64,000 nucleotides of DNA, from NCBI RefSeq assembly GCF_013697085.1, contig NZ_JACEFT010000017.1, positions 1-64,000 on the forward strand, in the 5' to 3' direction. The notes under the pieces are model-generated. The model ran no database searches, was not told the origin of the DNA, and saw nothing but the letters and a program-made list of their open reading frames with translations. Position 1 is the first letter of the stretch. Every line of letters starts with the position of its first letter. Source of the stretch: Billgrantia kenyensis (lineage in GTDB: Bacteria; Pseudomonadota; Gammaproteobacteria; Pseudomonadales; Halomonadaceae). Positions 49,926-60,286 of the stretch are shown here, piece by piece. The translations under genes were made by a program, and so were the position numbers.

Positions 49926-51314
49926 TCATTCGCCGAACGCTTCGCCGTAGCTGTCCGGGGCCAGGTCCTCGAAGCGGGTGTACTTGCCGATGAAGGCCAT
50001 GTGCACCGCACCGATGGGGCCGTTACGCTGCTTGCCGATGATCAGCTCGGCCAGCCCCTGGTTGTCAGGGTTATCTGGATTGTAGACCTCGTCGCGATAG
50101 ACGAAGGCGATCAGATCGGCATCCTGCTCGATGGCACCGGATTCACGCAGGTCCGACATGACCGGTCGCTTGTTGGGACGCTGCTCCAGCGAGCGGTTGA
50201 GCTGGGAGAGCGCCACCACCGGGCAGCCAAACTCCTTGGCCATGCCCTTGAGCGAGCGCGAGATCTCCGAGATCTCGCCGGTACGGTTCTCGGAGAAGCC
50301 GGGAATCTGCATCAGCTGCAGGTAGTCGATCATGACCAGGGCCAGGTTGCCGTGCTCGCGCACCACCCGGCGGATGCGCGAGCGCATCTCGTTGGGCGAC
50401 AGCGCCGCCGTGTCGTCGATGAACAGCTGCTTGTCCTTGAGCAGGTTGACCGCCGAGGTCAACCGCGGCCAGTCTTCGTCCTCCAGCTGGCCGGTACGTA
50501 CCCGGGTCTGGTCGATGCGCCCAAGCGACGACAGCATCCGCAGCATCAGCGACTCGGCGGGCATCTCCATGGAGAACACCATCACCGGCCGATCGCTGGC
50601 GATCACGGCATGCTCGACCAGATTCATGGCGAAGGTGGTCTTGCCCATGGAGGGGCGCCCCGCAATGATCACCAGGTCGGAGGGCTGCAGACCCGAGGTC
50701 ATCTCGTCGAGGTCGCGAAAGCCGGTGGAGAGGCCGGTCATCTCCCCCTTCATGTTGAACAGCTCGTCGATGCGATCCACCGCCTTGGCCAGCAGCTCGC
50801 TCATGCCGATGGGCCCACCCGTCTTGGGCCGCTCCTCGCTGATCTGGAATACCAGGCGCTCGGCCTCGTCGAGCAGCTCATCGGCCGGCCGCCCCTGGGG
50901 GCTGAAGGCGCCGTCGGCGATCTGGCTGGCGGCGCGGATCAGCTTGCGCAGGGTGGCACGCTCGCGAACGATGTCGGCATAGGCACGGATGTTGCTCGCC
51001 GAGGGCGTATTGCGCGCCAGTTCAGCGAGATAGGCCAGCCCGCCGACGGTATCGAGCTGGTCGCGCCCCTCCAGTACCTCGGAGAGCGTTACCACGTCGA
51101 GCGGCTTGCCCGCCTCGGCAAGCCCGCTCATGGCGTTGAAGATGAGGCGGTGCTCATAGCGATAGAAGTCGTCGGCCACCAGGCGGTCGGCGACGTTGTC
51201 CCAGGCCTGGTTGTCGAGCATCAGACCGCCCAGCACCGACTGCTCCGCCTCCAGCGAGTGCGGCGGCACCTTGAGTGCGGCGGTTTCCTGATCGAGCTCG
51301 AGCGTGTCGTTCAT
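49926..51314 (-). CDS. dnaB: Replicative DNA helicase DnaB
   Basis: A 462-residue hexameric helicase that unwinds DNA at the fork and recruits primase. The N-terminal domain has PPHSLEAEQSVLGGLMLDNQ and the RecA-like core carries Walker A AGRPSMGKTTFAMN near residue 220. VMIDYLQLM (Walker B) and VVALSQLNRSLEQRPNKRP follow. Length is normal and no intein is present. In pseudomonads dnaB directly follows rplI; here a porin gene with its own control region separates them. Confidence 0.97.
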   Translation of the reverse strand: MNDTLELDQETAALKVPPHSLEAEQSVLGGLMLDNQAWDNVADRLVADDFYRYEHRLIFNAMSGLAEAGKPLDVVTLSEVLEGRDQLDTVGGLAYLAELARNTPSASNIRAYADIVRERATLRKLIRAASQIADGAFSPQGRPADELLDEAERLVFQISEERPKTGGPIGMSELLAKAVDRIDELFNMKGEMTGLSTGFRDLDEMTSGLQPSDLVIIAGRPSMGKTTFAMNLVEHAVIASDRPVMVFSMEMPAESLMLRMLSSLGRIDQTRVRTGQLEDEDWPRLTSAVNLLKDKQLFIDDTAALSPNEMRSRIRRVVREHGNLALVMIDYLQLMQIPGFSENRTGEISEISRSLKGMAKEFGCPVVALSQLNRSLEQRPNKRPVMSDLRESGAIEQDADLIAFVYRDEVYNPDNPDNQGLAELIIGKQRNGPIGAVHMAFIGKYTRFEDLAPDSYGEAFGE

Positions 51315-51390
51315 GGTGCGGCAACCTTGATGGGAACGGGCCGTGCCATTCTACCCGATGGCCGATGCCCGCCCTACCTCTCGAGACGAC

Positions 51391-51417
51391 AAAAACCGCG
51401 ACCGATGGCGGTCGCGG
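51391..51417 (-). terminator. Rho-independent terminator after the porin gene
   Basis: CCGCGACCG (51396-51404), loop ATGG and CGGTCGCGG (51409-51417) give a 9-bp stem. On the minus strand it is followed by TTTTTGTCG, 45 bases past the porin stop. It isolates the porin from dnaB. Confidence 0.85.
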
Positions 51418-51461
51418 CAAGGGTCGAAACAGCGAGCGAGCAGGGTCTTGGTACGGCAGGC

Positions 51462-53124
<1,663 letters not shown>

Positions 53125-53172
53125 TTTTTAGGGGCAAAGAAAAACCGTAATATTACTACCAATGTCTAAGCC

Positions 53173-53215
53173 ACAAACGAAACAAGGGGCGCGGAGGAAA
53201 AATCCTCCGCGCCCC
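53173..53215 (-). terminator. Rho-independent terminator after rplI
   Basis: GGGGCGCGGAGGA (53186-53198), loop AAAA and TCCTCCGCGCCCC (53203-53215) form a 13-bp stem. On the minus strand it is followed by TTGTTTCGTTTG. It ends the rpsF-rpsR-rplI operon. Confidence 0.9.
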
Positions 53216-53252
53216 CTGGCATCGCTGTCACGCTCGGCATCAAGCCAAGAAC

Positions 53253-53699
53253 TTACTCGGCGACCACGACCACACGGACGGTGGCGTCGACTTCGGCATG
53301 CAGGTGCAGGTCGATATCGTACTCGCCGGTCTGGCGAATCGGGCCTTCGGGCATGCGAACTTCGCTCTTGGCGACTTCGATGCCGGCCTGGCCCAGCGCC
53401 TCGGCCAGGTCACGTGGGCCGATGGAGCCGAACAGCTTGCCTTCGTCCCCGGCCTTGGCAACCAGCGACAGCTCGATCTCGGCCAGCTGGGCGGCGCGGG
53501 ATTCGGCGATCGCCTTGCGCTCGGCGGCCTGAGCCTCGAGCTCGGCGCGCTGCGCCTCGAAGGCTTCCACGTTGTCCTTGGTGGCCGGCACGGCAAGGCC
53601 GTAGGGCACCAGGTAGTTGCGGCCATAGCCGGGTTTCACGGCAACCTTGTCGCCCAGGCCGCCCAGCTTGCCAATGTTGTCGAGCAGAATGACTTCCAT
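53253..53699 (-). CDS. rplI: 50S ribosomal protein L9
   Basis: A 148-residue L9 with the invariant N-terminal RNA-binding domain ([20 protein letters not shown], then [17 protein letters not shown]). A long central helix ([20 protein letters not shown]) and a C-terminal domain with [16 protein letters not shown] follow. It is the last gene of the rpsF-rpsR-membrane protein-rplI cluster, 15 bases after the membrane protein, and is followed by a strong terminator. Confidence 0.98.
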   Translation of the reverse strand: MEVILLDNIGKLGGLGDKVAVKPGYGRNYLVPYGLAVPATKDNVEAFEAQRAELEAQAAERKAIAESRAAQLAEIELSLVAKAGDEGKLFGSIGPRDLAEALGQAGIEVAKSEVRMPEGPIRQTGEYDIDLHLHAEVDATVRVVVVAE

Positions 53700-53714
53700 C
53701 TCGTTAACCTCTTG

Positions 53715-54569
53715 TCAGTCGCTGCGGGGAGCCAGACGGCCGCGGAAATCCACGAACACGTCGATGAAGGCTGCCAGCAGCACGATCAGAATCATGGGCC
53801 AAGTGGTGATCAGCAGTACATAGAAAGCGATCAGCCACAGCCCGTTCATGCCCTTTATCCCGATAAAGCCGTGCACCAGGGCGATACCTGTCACCAAGAG
53901 CGGCACCCAGACCAGCATGGAGAGCGAGGGCAGACCCAGCACCATGCCAACCACGCCGAGCACGACCAGCAGGACGAGCTCTCGCGGCGACAGGCGCAGC
54001 GCGTGGAACTCCTCGCGAAAGCCGCCGGGATTGTAGAGCCCGGCCTGCCAGGCCCGTGCCAGCGCCAGGCAGCCCACAGCGGCAATCAGTATCACCAGCC
54101 CGGTGATGCCGCCGATCAGCAGCGTCGCCAGCTCCTCGGTATCGAAGCCCTGGCGTGCCAGCTCCGTCAGCATGCGATCGATCTCGGCCGAACCCTGACG
54201 CAGTTGCTCCAGCAGCGGCCCGGTGCCGCCCGGCGGCACGAAGACGCCGAGCTGGATCAACGCCGCCGAGGCCAAGGTGCCGATGATCAGCGCCTCGCTC
54301 CAACGCATGCGCGAGCGCAGCACCACCGCCATCAGCGCGACCAGCAGCACGCTGGCCAACGGAATGGCGTCGCCCTGGGTCCACCACCAGCCGGCAGGGA
54401 CGGCAGCCGCCACCAGCACCGGCAGCGCCGGCGACAGGCCGCGGCGCAGCGTGACCAGGGCCACGATGGCGCCGCTCAGCCAGAACAGCCAGGGGATGAC
54501 CGCGGCCAGCGCCGCCCCGCCTACGGCGTAGGGCGTGCCGCGCATCAGCCATCGAGCAATCGGCAGCAT
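53715..54569 (-). CDS. Polytopic membrane protein, DUF2232-like, in the S6-S18-L9 operon
   Basis: A 284-residue protein with about eight hydrophobic segments. A soluble helical stretch near residues 115-150 (EQLRQGSAEIDRMLTELARQ) and a conserved-looking YNPGGFREEFHALRLS loop near 178-195 are visible. It sits between rpsR and rplI, where pseudomonads and relatives carry a DUF2232-type membrane protein, so I assign it by position and topology. Spacing of 12 and 15 bases indicates co-transcription. Function unknown. Confidence 0.75.
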   Translation of the reverse strand: MLPIARWLMRGTPYAVGGAALAAVIPWLFWLSGAIVALVTLRRGLSPALPVLVAAAVPAGWWWTQGDAIPLASVLLVALMAVVLRSRMRWSEALIIGTLASAALIQLGVFVPPGGTGPLLEQLRQGSAEIDRMLTELARQGFDTEELATLLIGGITGLVILIAAVGCLALARAWQAGLYNPGGFREEFHALRLSPRELVLLVVLGVVGMVLGLPSLSMLVWVPLLVTGIALVHGFIGIKGMNGLWLIAFYVLLITTWPMILIVLLAAFIDVFVDFRGRLAPRSD

Positions 54570-54581
54570 CGGGACCGCGGC

Positions 54582-54809
54582 TTACTGGTGGCTGTCGGTG
54601 TAGGGCAGCAGGGCCAGGTAGCGCGAGCGCTTGATGGCGGTCGCCAGCTGGCGCTGGTAGCGGGCCTTGGTACCGGTGATGCGGCTGGGTACGATCTTGC
54701 CGGTTTCGGTGATGTAGGCCTTGAGCGTGTCCAGATCCTTGTAATCGATCTGCTTCACGCCTTCAGCGGTGAAACGGCAGAACTTGCGACGGCGGAAAAA
54801 GCGTGCCAT
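54582..54809 (-). CDS. rpsR: 30S ribosomal protein S18
   Basis: A 75-residue basic S18, beginning [20 protein letters not shown] and containing the conserved [20 protein letters not shown] followed by LALLPY. It binds S6 in the 30S platform. It lies 24 bases after rpsF. Confidence 0.98.
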   Translation of the reverse strand: MARFFRRRKFCRFTAEGVKQIDYKDLDTLKAYITETGKIVPSRITGTKARYQRQLATAIKRSRYLALLPYTDSHQ

Positions 54810-54833
54810 GTAGAGACTCCTCGGTACGTGCGA

Positions 54834-55214
54834 TCAGTTGGCTTCGGCAGTTTCTTCGGCGCGCGGTTTCTCTTCGCGACGCGCACGCTTGTCGTCTGCC
54901 GGCTTCATCATCGGCGAAGCTTCGGTGATGGCTTCCTTGCAGCGCACCACCAGGCTGCGAATGATGGCGTCGTTGAAGCGGAAGATGTTCTCGATTTCAT
55001 CGAGGGTCTCGCCGCTGCACTCAACGTTCATCAGCACGTAGTGAGCCTTGTGGATCTTGTTGATCGGGTAGGCCAGGTGACGACGGCCCCAGTCCTCCAG
55101 GCGATGCACGGTGCCACCGCTCTCGGTGACGATGCTGGAGTAACGCTCGACCATGGACGGCACTTGCTCGCTCTGGTCCGGGTGGACCATGAACACGATC
55201 TCGTAATGACGCAT
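54834..55214 (-). CDS. rpsF: 30S ribosomal protein S6
   Basis: A 126-residue S6 starting [20 protein letters not shown], with the RNA/S18-binding [22 protein letters not shown]-terminal tail is rich in Lys, Arg and Glu (residues 100-126, [13 protein letters not shown]), where glutamate addition by RimK occurs in E. coli. It is the first gene of the operon, separated from upstream rlmB by a terminator. Confidence 0.98.
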   Translation of the reverse strand: MRHYEIVFMVHPDQSEQVPSMVERYSSIVTESGGTVHRLEDWGRRHLAYPINKIHKAHYVLMNVECSGETLDEIENIFRFNDAIIRSLVVRCKEAITEASPMMKPADDKRARREEKPRAEETAEAN

Positions 55215-55282
55215 GGGATCTCCTTTCGGGTTGGCAGCTTCCGCGAGAGGCCTTTGCGCTCAGGGGAAGCAAGGAGGTGATA

Positions 55283-55320
55283 GTAAAAATAGCAGCGCCC
55301 GCTCACGCAGGAACGGGCGC
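55283..55320 (-). terminator. Terminator after the rnr-rlmB operon
   Basis: GCGCCCG (55295-55301) pairs with CGGGCGC (55314-55320) across 12 bases. The minus-strand tail is TGCTATTTTTAC. It lies 53 bases past the rlmB stop and upstream of rpsF. Confidence 0.65.
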
Positions 55321-55372
55321 ATGCATTCTAGTGATCCGTGCCCAGACTTGCAAGGCGCGCATCGACCGGGAC

Positions 55373-56209
55373 TCAGCTGCCGGCACCTCGACGCTGGCGC
55401 ACCGCCTCGAAGAGACAGATCCCGGTCGCCACCGAGACGTTGAGGCTGGAGACGCTGCCGGCCATGGGCAGCTTGACCAAACCGTCACACCCCTCGCGAG
55501 TGAGACGGCGCATACCCTTGCCCTCTGCCCCCATCACCAGCGCCGTGGGGCCCAGAAAGTCGGCATCATAGAGCATGGATTCGGCCTCGCCCGCGGTGCC
55601 GGTGACCCACACACCGAACTCCTTGAGACGGCTCAGAGCACGGGCCAGGTTGGTCACCTGATAGACCGGCACGCTTTCGGCGGCGCCGCAGGCCACCTTG
55701 CGCACCGTGGCGTTGAGCGGCGCGGCCTTGTCCTTGGGCACGATCACGCCATGCACGCCGGCGGCATCGGCGCTACGCAGGCAGGCGCCGAAATTGTGCA
55801 CATCGGTAATGCCGTCGAGCACCAGCAGCAAGGGCGGCGTATCGTGAGGCCAAGCCTCGAGCTTGAACCACAGCGCGGTGTCACTCTCGAAGGCCAACGG
55901 CGCAGCGAAGGCGACGACGCCTTGATGTGACGCCTCACGCGCCAGGCGGTCGAGTTCATCCCGCGAATGCAGCTCGACTTGCGCCCCGCCGCGCCTCGCC
56001 GTATCGACAAGCTCGGCCAGGCGCTGCTGCGCCTCGCCTTCCTGCACCCACAGCACCCTGGGCACCTCGCCGCGTGCCAGCAACGCCCGCACCGCATGCA
56101 CGCCGAACACGGCATCCAACCCACCCGGCGTACCCGGCGGAACAGCGGGGTGACGCGTCCTTCCCTTGCGCCCGGCATCGCGCCTCGGCCCCTTGCGTCC
56201 CTGCGCCAT
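55373..56209 (-). CDS. rlmB: 23S rRNA (guanosine2251-2'-O) methyltransferase RlmB
   Basis: A 278-residue SPOUT methyltransferase that 2'-O-methylates G2251 of 23S rRNA. An N-terminal basic extension of about 30 residues precedes the substrate-binding domain (FGVHAVRALLARGEVPRVLW). The knot motifs LDGITDVHNFGACLRSADAA, MGAEGKGMRRL and KLPMAGSVSSLNVSVATGI follow. The start overlaps the rnr stop by one base, the classical rnr-rlmB arrangement. Confidence 0.96.
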   Translation of the reverse strand: MAQGRKGPRRDAGRKGRTRHPAVPPGTPGGLDAVFGVHAVRALLARGEVPRVLWVQEGEAQQRLAELVDTARRGGAQVELHSRDELDRLAREASHQGVVAFAAPLAFESDTALWFKLEAWPHDTPPLLLVLDGITDVHNFGACLRSADAAGVHGVIVPKDKAAPLNATVRKVACGAAESVPVYQVTNLARALSRLKEFGVWVTGTAGEAESMLYDADFLGPTALVMGAEGKGMRRLTREGCDGLVKLPMAGSVSSLNVSVATGICLFEAVRQRRGAGS

Positions 56210-58599
56210 CAGCCGCGTGACCTCGGCTTGCGTGGCCCACGACGGCGCCTGCCGCCCTTGCCACGCTCACTCTTCTCCTCGGCCTTGCCGGCAGCCGGCT
56301 TGGGCGTGATAGTGGCCGCCTGCCCGCTGCGCTTACGCGGCTGGCGCTTGGGCCGTGGCTTCTCGTCCTCGAGGGCGAAGTCGATCTTGCGATCGTTGAG
56401 GTCCACGCGCGCCACCTGCACCGTGACGCCGTCGCCCAGACGATAGCTCATGCCGGTGCGCTCGCCCTTGAGACGGTGCTTTTCAGGCTCGTAATGGTAA
56501 TAGTCGGAAGGCAGCGAGGTGACATGCACCAGTCCCTCGACGTAGACCTCGTCGAGACGCACGAAAATGCCGAACTGGGTCACCGAGGCGATGGTGCCTT
56601 CATAGACCTCGCCAAGCTTGTCGGACATGAACTCGCACTTGAGCCAGTCCTCCACGTCGCGTGTGGCGTCGTCGGCGCGGCGCTCGGTCATCGAGCAGTG
56701 TTCGCCCAGCTCGAGCATCTGCTCGAAGGTATAGGGACACCACTTGCTCGGCGGGTCCACCTTGGCCCCTTCCGCACGCAGTACGGTATTGGTCTGGCGC
56801 GGCCCGCGAACTACCGAGCGTATCGCTCGATGCACCAGCAGGTCGGGATAGCGGCGAATCGGCGAGGTGAAGTGCGCATAGGCCGGATAGGCCAGGCCGA
56901 AGTGACCCTCGTTCTGCGGCGAGTAGACCGCCTGGCTCATCGAGCGCAGCATGACGGTCTGGATTACGTCGGCATCCGGACGGCCGCGGATCGCCTCCGC
57001 CAGCATCTGGTAGTCCTGGGGCGTGGGCTCGTCGCCACCACCCACCGACAGTCCCAGCTCGTTGAGGAACAGGCGCAGCTTGTCGAGACGCTCGGGGGAG
57101 GGGCGCTCGTGAATGCGGTAGAGCGCCGGCAGGTCGTGCTTGTCGAGGAAGCGGGCGGTGGCCACGTTGGCCGCCAGCATGCACTCTTCGATGATCTTGT
57201 GGGCATCATTGCGCGTGCGCGGCACGATCTTCTCGATCTTGCGCTCCTCGTTGAACAGGATCGCCGTCTCGGTGGTCTCGAAATCGATGGCGCCACGCTC
57301 CTCGCGGGCCTGACGCAGCACCTTGTAGAGTTCATACAGGCTGTTCAGCGGCTTGACCAGGTCGCGATGCTCCTCGCGCAGGGCATCTCCCTCGGCATCG
57401 TCACCGTCGAGAATCGCCGCCACCTTGTTGTAGGTCAGGCGCGCATGGGAGCGGAACACCGCCTCGTAGAAGCGGTAGCGGCTGATCGCCCCGCTCCTGG
57501 AGATGTTCATCTCACACACCATGGCCAGCCGGTCGACGCCCGGGTTGAGCGAGCACAGGCCGTTGGAGAGCAGTTCCGGCAGCATCGGCACTACCTGCCC
57601 CGGGAAGTAGACCGAGTTGCCACGACGGATCGCCTCTTCGTCGAGTGGCGTACCGGGGCGCACGTAGTGGGACACGTCGGCAATCGCAACGATCAGCTTC
57701 CAGCTGCCGGACTTGGTCTTCCAGGCGCATACGGCATCATCGAAATCCTTGGCCGTCTCATCATCGATGGTCACCAGAGGAATGTCGCGCAGGTCGATGC
57801 GGTGCTGCTTGTCCTGCTCGGCCACTTCGGCGGACATCTCGGCGATCTGGTCATGCACCTCCGGGGGAAACTCGGCGGGTATCTCGTAGCTGCGGATGGC
57901 AATGTCGATCTCCATCCCCGGATCCATCCGCTCCCCGAGCACCTCGACCACTTCGCCAACCGGCTGGACTCGGGTCTCGGGCTGCTGCACGATCCTGGCC
58001 GAGATCACCTGTCCGTCCCTTGCCCCGCCACAGGCGCTGTGCGGGATGATCACCTCCTGGGTGATGCGCGGATTCTCGGGAATCAACACGCCGAACTCCG
58101 AGGTGTTCTCACGGTAGACGCCGACGATGGTCTGGGTATTGCGCGACAGCACCTCGGCAATGGTGGCCTCGTCGCGGCCGCGGCGATCGCGGCCGCTGAT
58201 ACGCACCAGCACGTAGTCACCATGAAAAACCCGACGCATCTGTCGCGGCGGGAGCACCAGGTCAGGTTTCTTGCCATCATCGCGCAACACGAAGCCGAAG
58301 CCGTCGCGATGACCCAGCACCTTGCCCTTGATCAGGTCGAGCTTGTCGATCAGCGCATAGGCACCGGCGCGGTTGCGCAGCACCTGGCCGTCGCGCTCCA
58401 TGGCGGCCAGGCGGCGCCGCACCGCTTCCTGCAGCTCTTCGTCGTCGAGCCCCAGCAGACGGCTCATCTTTTCATGGGTGATCGGCTTGCCGTACTCATC
58501 CAGGCGCGACAGCAGGTACTCACGGCTCGGCGCGGGCTTGTCGTACTTGTGGGCCTCACGGCTGGCATGGGGATCATCGCTTAGCGTCCAATGAGTCAT
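56209..58599 (-). CDS. rnr: Ribonuclease R
   Basis: A 796-residue 3'-5' exoribonuclease that degrades structured RNA and tmRNA-tagged messages. An N-terminal helix-turn-helix (YLLSRLDEYGKPITHEKMSR) leads into cold-shock domains (GKVLGHRDGFGFVLRDDG). The RNB catalytic core carries TIDDETAKDFDDAVCAW with the metal-binding Asp residues. An S1 domain (LGEVYEGTIASVTQFGIFVR) and a Lys/Arg-rich tail follow. It is transcribed from the promoter at 58701-58729 and co-translated with rlmB. Confidence 0.97.
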   Translation of the reverse strand: MTHWTLSDDPHASREAHKYDKPAPSREYLLSRLDEYGKPITHEKMSRLLGLDDEELQEAVRRRLAAMERDGQVLRNRAGAYALIDKLDLIKGKVLGHRDGFGFVLRDDGKKPDLVLPPRQMRRVFHGDYVLVRISGRDRRGRDEATIAEVLSRNTQTIVGVYRENTSEFGVLIPENPRITQEVIIPHSACGGARDGQVISARIVQQPETRVQPVGEVVEVLGERMDPGMEIDIAIRSYEIPAEFPPEVHDQIAEMSAEVAEQDKQHRIDLRDIPLVTIDDETAKDFDDAVCAWKTKSGSWKLIVAIADVSHYVRPGTPLDEEAIRRGNSVYFPGQVVPMLPELLSNGLCSLNPGVDRLAMVCEMNISRSGAISRYRFYEAVFRSHARLTYNKVAAILDGDDAEGDALREEHRDLVKPLNSLYELYKVLRQAREERGAIDFETTETAILFNEERKIEKIVPRTRNDAHKIIEECMLAANVATARFLDKHDLPALYRIHERPSPERLDKLRLFLNELGLSVGGGDEPTPQDYQMLAEAIRGRPDADVIQTVMLRSMSQAVYSPQNEGHFGLAYPAYAHFTSPIRRYPDLLVHRAIRSVVRGPRQTNTVLRAEGAKVDPPSKWCPYTFEQMLELGEHCSMTERRADDATRDVEDWLKCEFMSDKLGEVYEGTIASVTQFGIFVRLDEVYVEGLVHVTSLPSDYYHYEPEKHRLKGERTGMSYRLGDGVTVQVARVDLNDRKIDFALEDEKPRPKRQPRKRSGQAATITPKPAAGKAEEKSERGKGGRRRRGPRKPRSRG

Positions 58600-58700
58600 G
58601 CGTGGGGCATCCTTGGCAATGTGGGCGACGTTCTGGGAAGGACGCGGGCAACGGGCCGCGGACGTAGGGTCTTGCTAATGAAGTCGTTTGTCATGACGGC

Positions 58701-58729
58701 AGTATAGCGCCGGTGCCGGTTCCGCCCAA
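58701..58729 (-). promoter_or_regulatory. Sigma-70 promoter of rnr-rlmB
   Basis: The minus strand reads TTGGGC (58724-58729), 17 bases, then TATACT (58701-58706), about 100 bases upstream of the rnr start. Both boxes and the spacing are good. Confidence 0.6.
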
Positions 58730-58800
58730 CCATGGCAGTAGCATGCCGCCTGATTACTCGCTCACTCGTGCAGTTTTTCTGCCCTTTCACCGCCCTGCTC

Positions 58801-58828
58801 TTGCATTGGGCCATAAATTGGGTAAGAT
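58801..58828 (+). promoter_or_regulatory. Promoter of the tRNA-Leu cluster
   Basis: TTGCAT (58801-58806), 16 bases, then TAAGAT (58823-58828), 12 bases before the first tRNA. It is followed by the GC-rich discriminator GCGTCGCC, as in stringently controlled stable-RNA promoters. Confidence 0.65.
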
Positions 58829-58839
58829 ACGCGTCGCCT

Positions 58840-58926
58840 GCCCAGATGGCGGAATTGGTAGACGCGCTAGCTTCAGGTGCTAGTGTCCTTACGGACGTGG
58901 AGGTTCAAGTCCTCTTCTGGGCACCA
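58840..58926 (+). tRNA. tRNA-Leu (anticodon CAG), copy 1
   Basis: An 87-base class II tRNA with encoded CCA. The acceptor stem is GCCCAGA/TCTGGGC. The anticodon stem-loop is CTAGC-TTCAGGT-GCTAG (anticodon CAG, reading CUG), with a long variable arm (TGTCCTTACGGACG) and the T-loop GGTTCAAGTCC. It differs from copies 2 and 3 by compensated changes in the acceptor stem and variable arm. Confidence 0.98.
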
Positions 58927-58958
58927 TCGCTCTTTATCAGCTCGACTCGCTCGTGTTC

Positions 58959-59045
58959 GCCCAGGTGGCGGAATTGGTAGACGCGCTAGCTTCAGGTGCT
59001 AGTATCCTTACGGATGTGGAGGTTCAAGTCCTCTCCTGGGCACCA
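58959..59045 (+). tRNA. tRNA-Leu (anticodon CAG), copy 2
   Basis: An 87-base class II tRNA with encoded CCA, acceptor GCCCAGG/CCTGGGC and the same CAG anticodon loop. The variable arm is TATCCTTACGGATG. It is 32 bases after copy 1 and identical to copy 3. Confidence 0.98.
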
Positions 59046-59108
59046 TCCCAGACGCGAACACGACGACAGCCTAGAATGAGAGTAGCGAAAGCACGATAGG
59101 CATGATGC

Positions 59109-59195
59109 GCCCAGGTGGCGGAATTGGTAGACGCGCTAGCTTCAGGTGCTAGTATCCTTACGGATGTGGAGGTTCAAGTCCTCTCCTGGGCACCA
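59109..59195 (+). tRNA. tRNA-Leu (anticodon CAG), copy 3
   Basis: An 87-base class II tRNA identical to copy 2, 63 bases downstream of it, with encoded CCA. It is the last of the cluster; a terminator follows 59 bases later. Three copies fit heavy CUG use in a high-GC genome. Confidence 0.98.
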
Positions 59196-59254
59196 CTGCT
59201 CTACGAGCAGACCGCGTCATGCAAGCTGACAGATTCTCCGAATGACCCAAGAAG

Positions 59255-59277
59255 CCGCGACCGATCGCGGTTTTTTT
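59255..59277 (+). terminator. Terminator of the tRNA-Leu cluster
   Basis: CCGCGA (59255-59260), loop CCGA and TCGCGG (59265-59270) are followed directly by seven T residues (59271-59277). Confidence 0.85.
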
Positions 59278-59315
59278 GTGCCCGAACGCTGGCCCCGCCT
59301 CAGTATCTGGCCCCC

Positions 59316-60200
59316 TCAATATCTGGAGGGAAGCCGTGCAACCTCTTCGAGCGCCCACCCCGACGCCACCACCTCTCCCTCCAACACCTCGGCGACCTCC
59401 TCGGGCAGCCGCGGGAAGAAGTTGAGCCCGGTACGCGCTTCCACTTCGTCGATGCTCACCAGGTAGTCGTCCAGCGGCTCATCGCCGCGCACCTCCTGGG
59501 GCATGATGAAGGCCAGCGCCATGGGCTCCTCGGCCGGCACCACGACGATCTTGTAAAAGGCTTCGGGAATTTCGACCAGCCCCACCCGATTGGTCACATT
59601 GTCGAGAAAGCGCTCGGGAAAGACCGGCCCTGTGATCACCTGGACCACGCCGAAGCGCGGCACGAAGTGGTCGATCACCACCTCTTCCAGCCGCTGCCAG
59701 AGGCGGCGATTGAGGTCGGGACGCTGGGGCGAGATGTTGCTCATCAGGAACGACTGCTGCTGTGCCTGGCGCCCGTGCACCGCGGCGATGGCATAGTTGG
59801 GTGCCAGATGGCCGCGGTCGTAGCCGCTGCCCAGATAGCTGTCGGCGGCGATGGGCCACAGCGTTCGCCAGTCGCGGCGAAAGCTGGGCCTGGGGCCAGC
59901 CTGCGGGTCATCGACTTCGTGCAGCAGGTAGCTCACCCACAGTGGGTTGACCCTGATGTCAGACCAGCCCACCAGGAAGCCGTCGTTGCGCAGCACGCGA
60001 TGCAGGGTCAGCGGTGTCAGGGTGTCCCAGGTGGGAACCCCCATCCAGCTCAGCTGGTCACGATACTCTTGCTCCTGCGTGTACCACAGGCCGCTGCCGA
60101 CCAGCACGAAAACGAGCGTGATACCGAACTGCCGAACGCGGGAGCGCCAGCGCGGCAGTACGGAGCGACGCCGTCGTCCACGGGTACGTGCTAAAGCCAT
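59316..60200 (-). CDS. Membrane-anchored DNA/RNA non-specific endonuclease (DRGH family)
   Basis: A 294-residue protein with a basic N-terminus and one hydrophobic anchor or uncleaved signal at about residues 24-40, so the catalytic part is probably periplasmic. The DRGH motif of Serratia-type nucleases is at 128-131 (GYDRGHLAPNYAI, catalytic His131). The metal-binding Asn region SFLMSNISPQRPDLNRRLW follows. Such enzymes cut DNA and RNA without sequence preference. It could scavenge nucleotides or act in the envelope against incoming DNA. It is downstream of a stand-alone Lrp-effector gene on the same strand. Confidence 0.88.
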   Translation of the reverse strand: MALARTRGRRRRSVLPRWRSRVRQFGITLVFVLVGSGLWYTQEQEYRDQLSWMGVPTWDTLTPLTLHRVLRNDGFLVGWSDIRVNPLWVSYLLHEVDDPQAGPRPSFRRDWRTLWPIAADSYLGSGYDRGHLAPNYAIAAVHGRQAQQQSFLMSNISPQRPDLNRRLWQRLEEVVIDHFVPRFGVVQVITGPVFPERFLDNVTNRVGLVEIPEAFYKIVVVPAEEPMALAFIMPQEVRGDEPLDDYLVSIDEVEARTGLNFFPRLPEEVAEVLEGEVVASGWALEEVARLPSRY

Positions 60201-60286
60201 GAGTTCATCCGCAGGGCAGCCGCTGCCGGTACACCCGGGTACCGGCTCGATATGGTTGTGAGGGGATGGAAGTCGCTAGCGCCTTC

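Noticed and set aside
53298..55280. Open frame of 660 codons on the plus strand opposite rplI, rpsR and rpsF
   Set aside because: Antisense to four conserved genes; composition dominated by His, Gln, Ala and Arg with no motif.
56476..58584. Open frame of 702 codons opposite rnr
   Set aside because: Antisense shadow; the minus-strand ribonuclease R is full length with all catalytic motifs.
59115..60194. Open frame starting inside the third tRNA-Leu
   Set aside because: It begins in a tRNA, crosses its terminator and is antisense to the nuclease gene, which has the DRGH motif.
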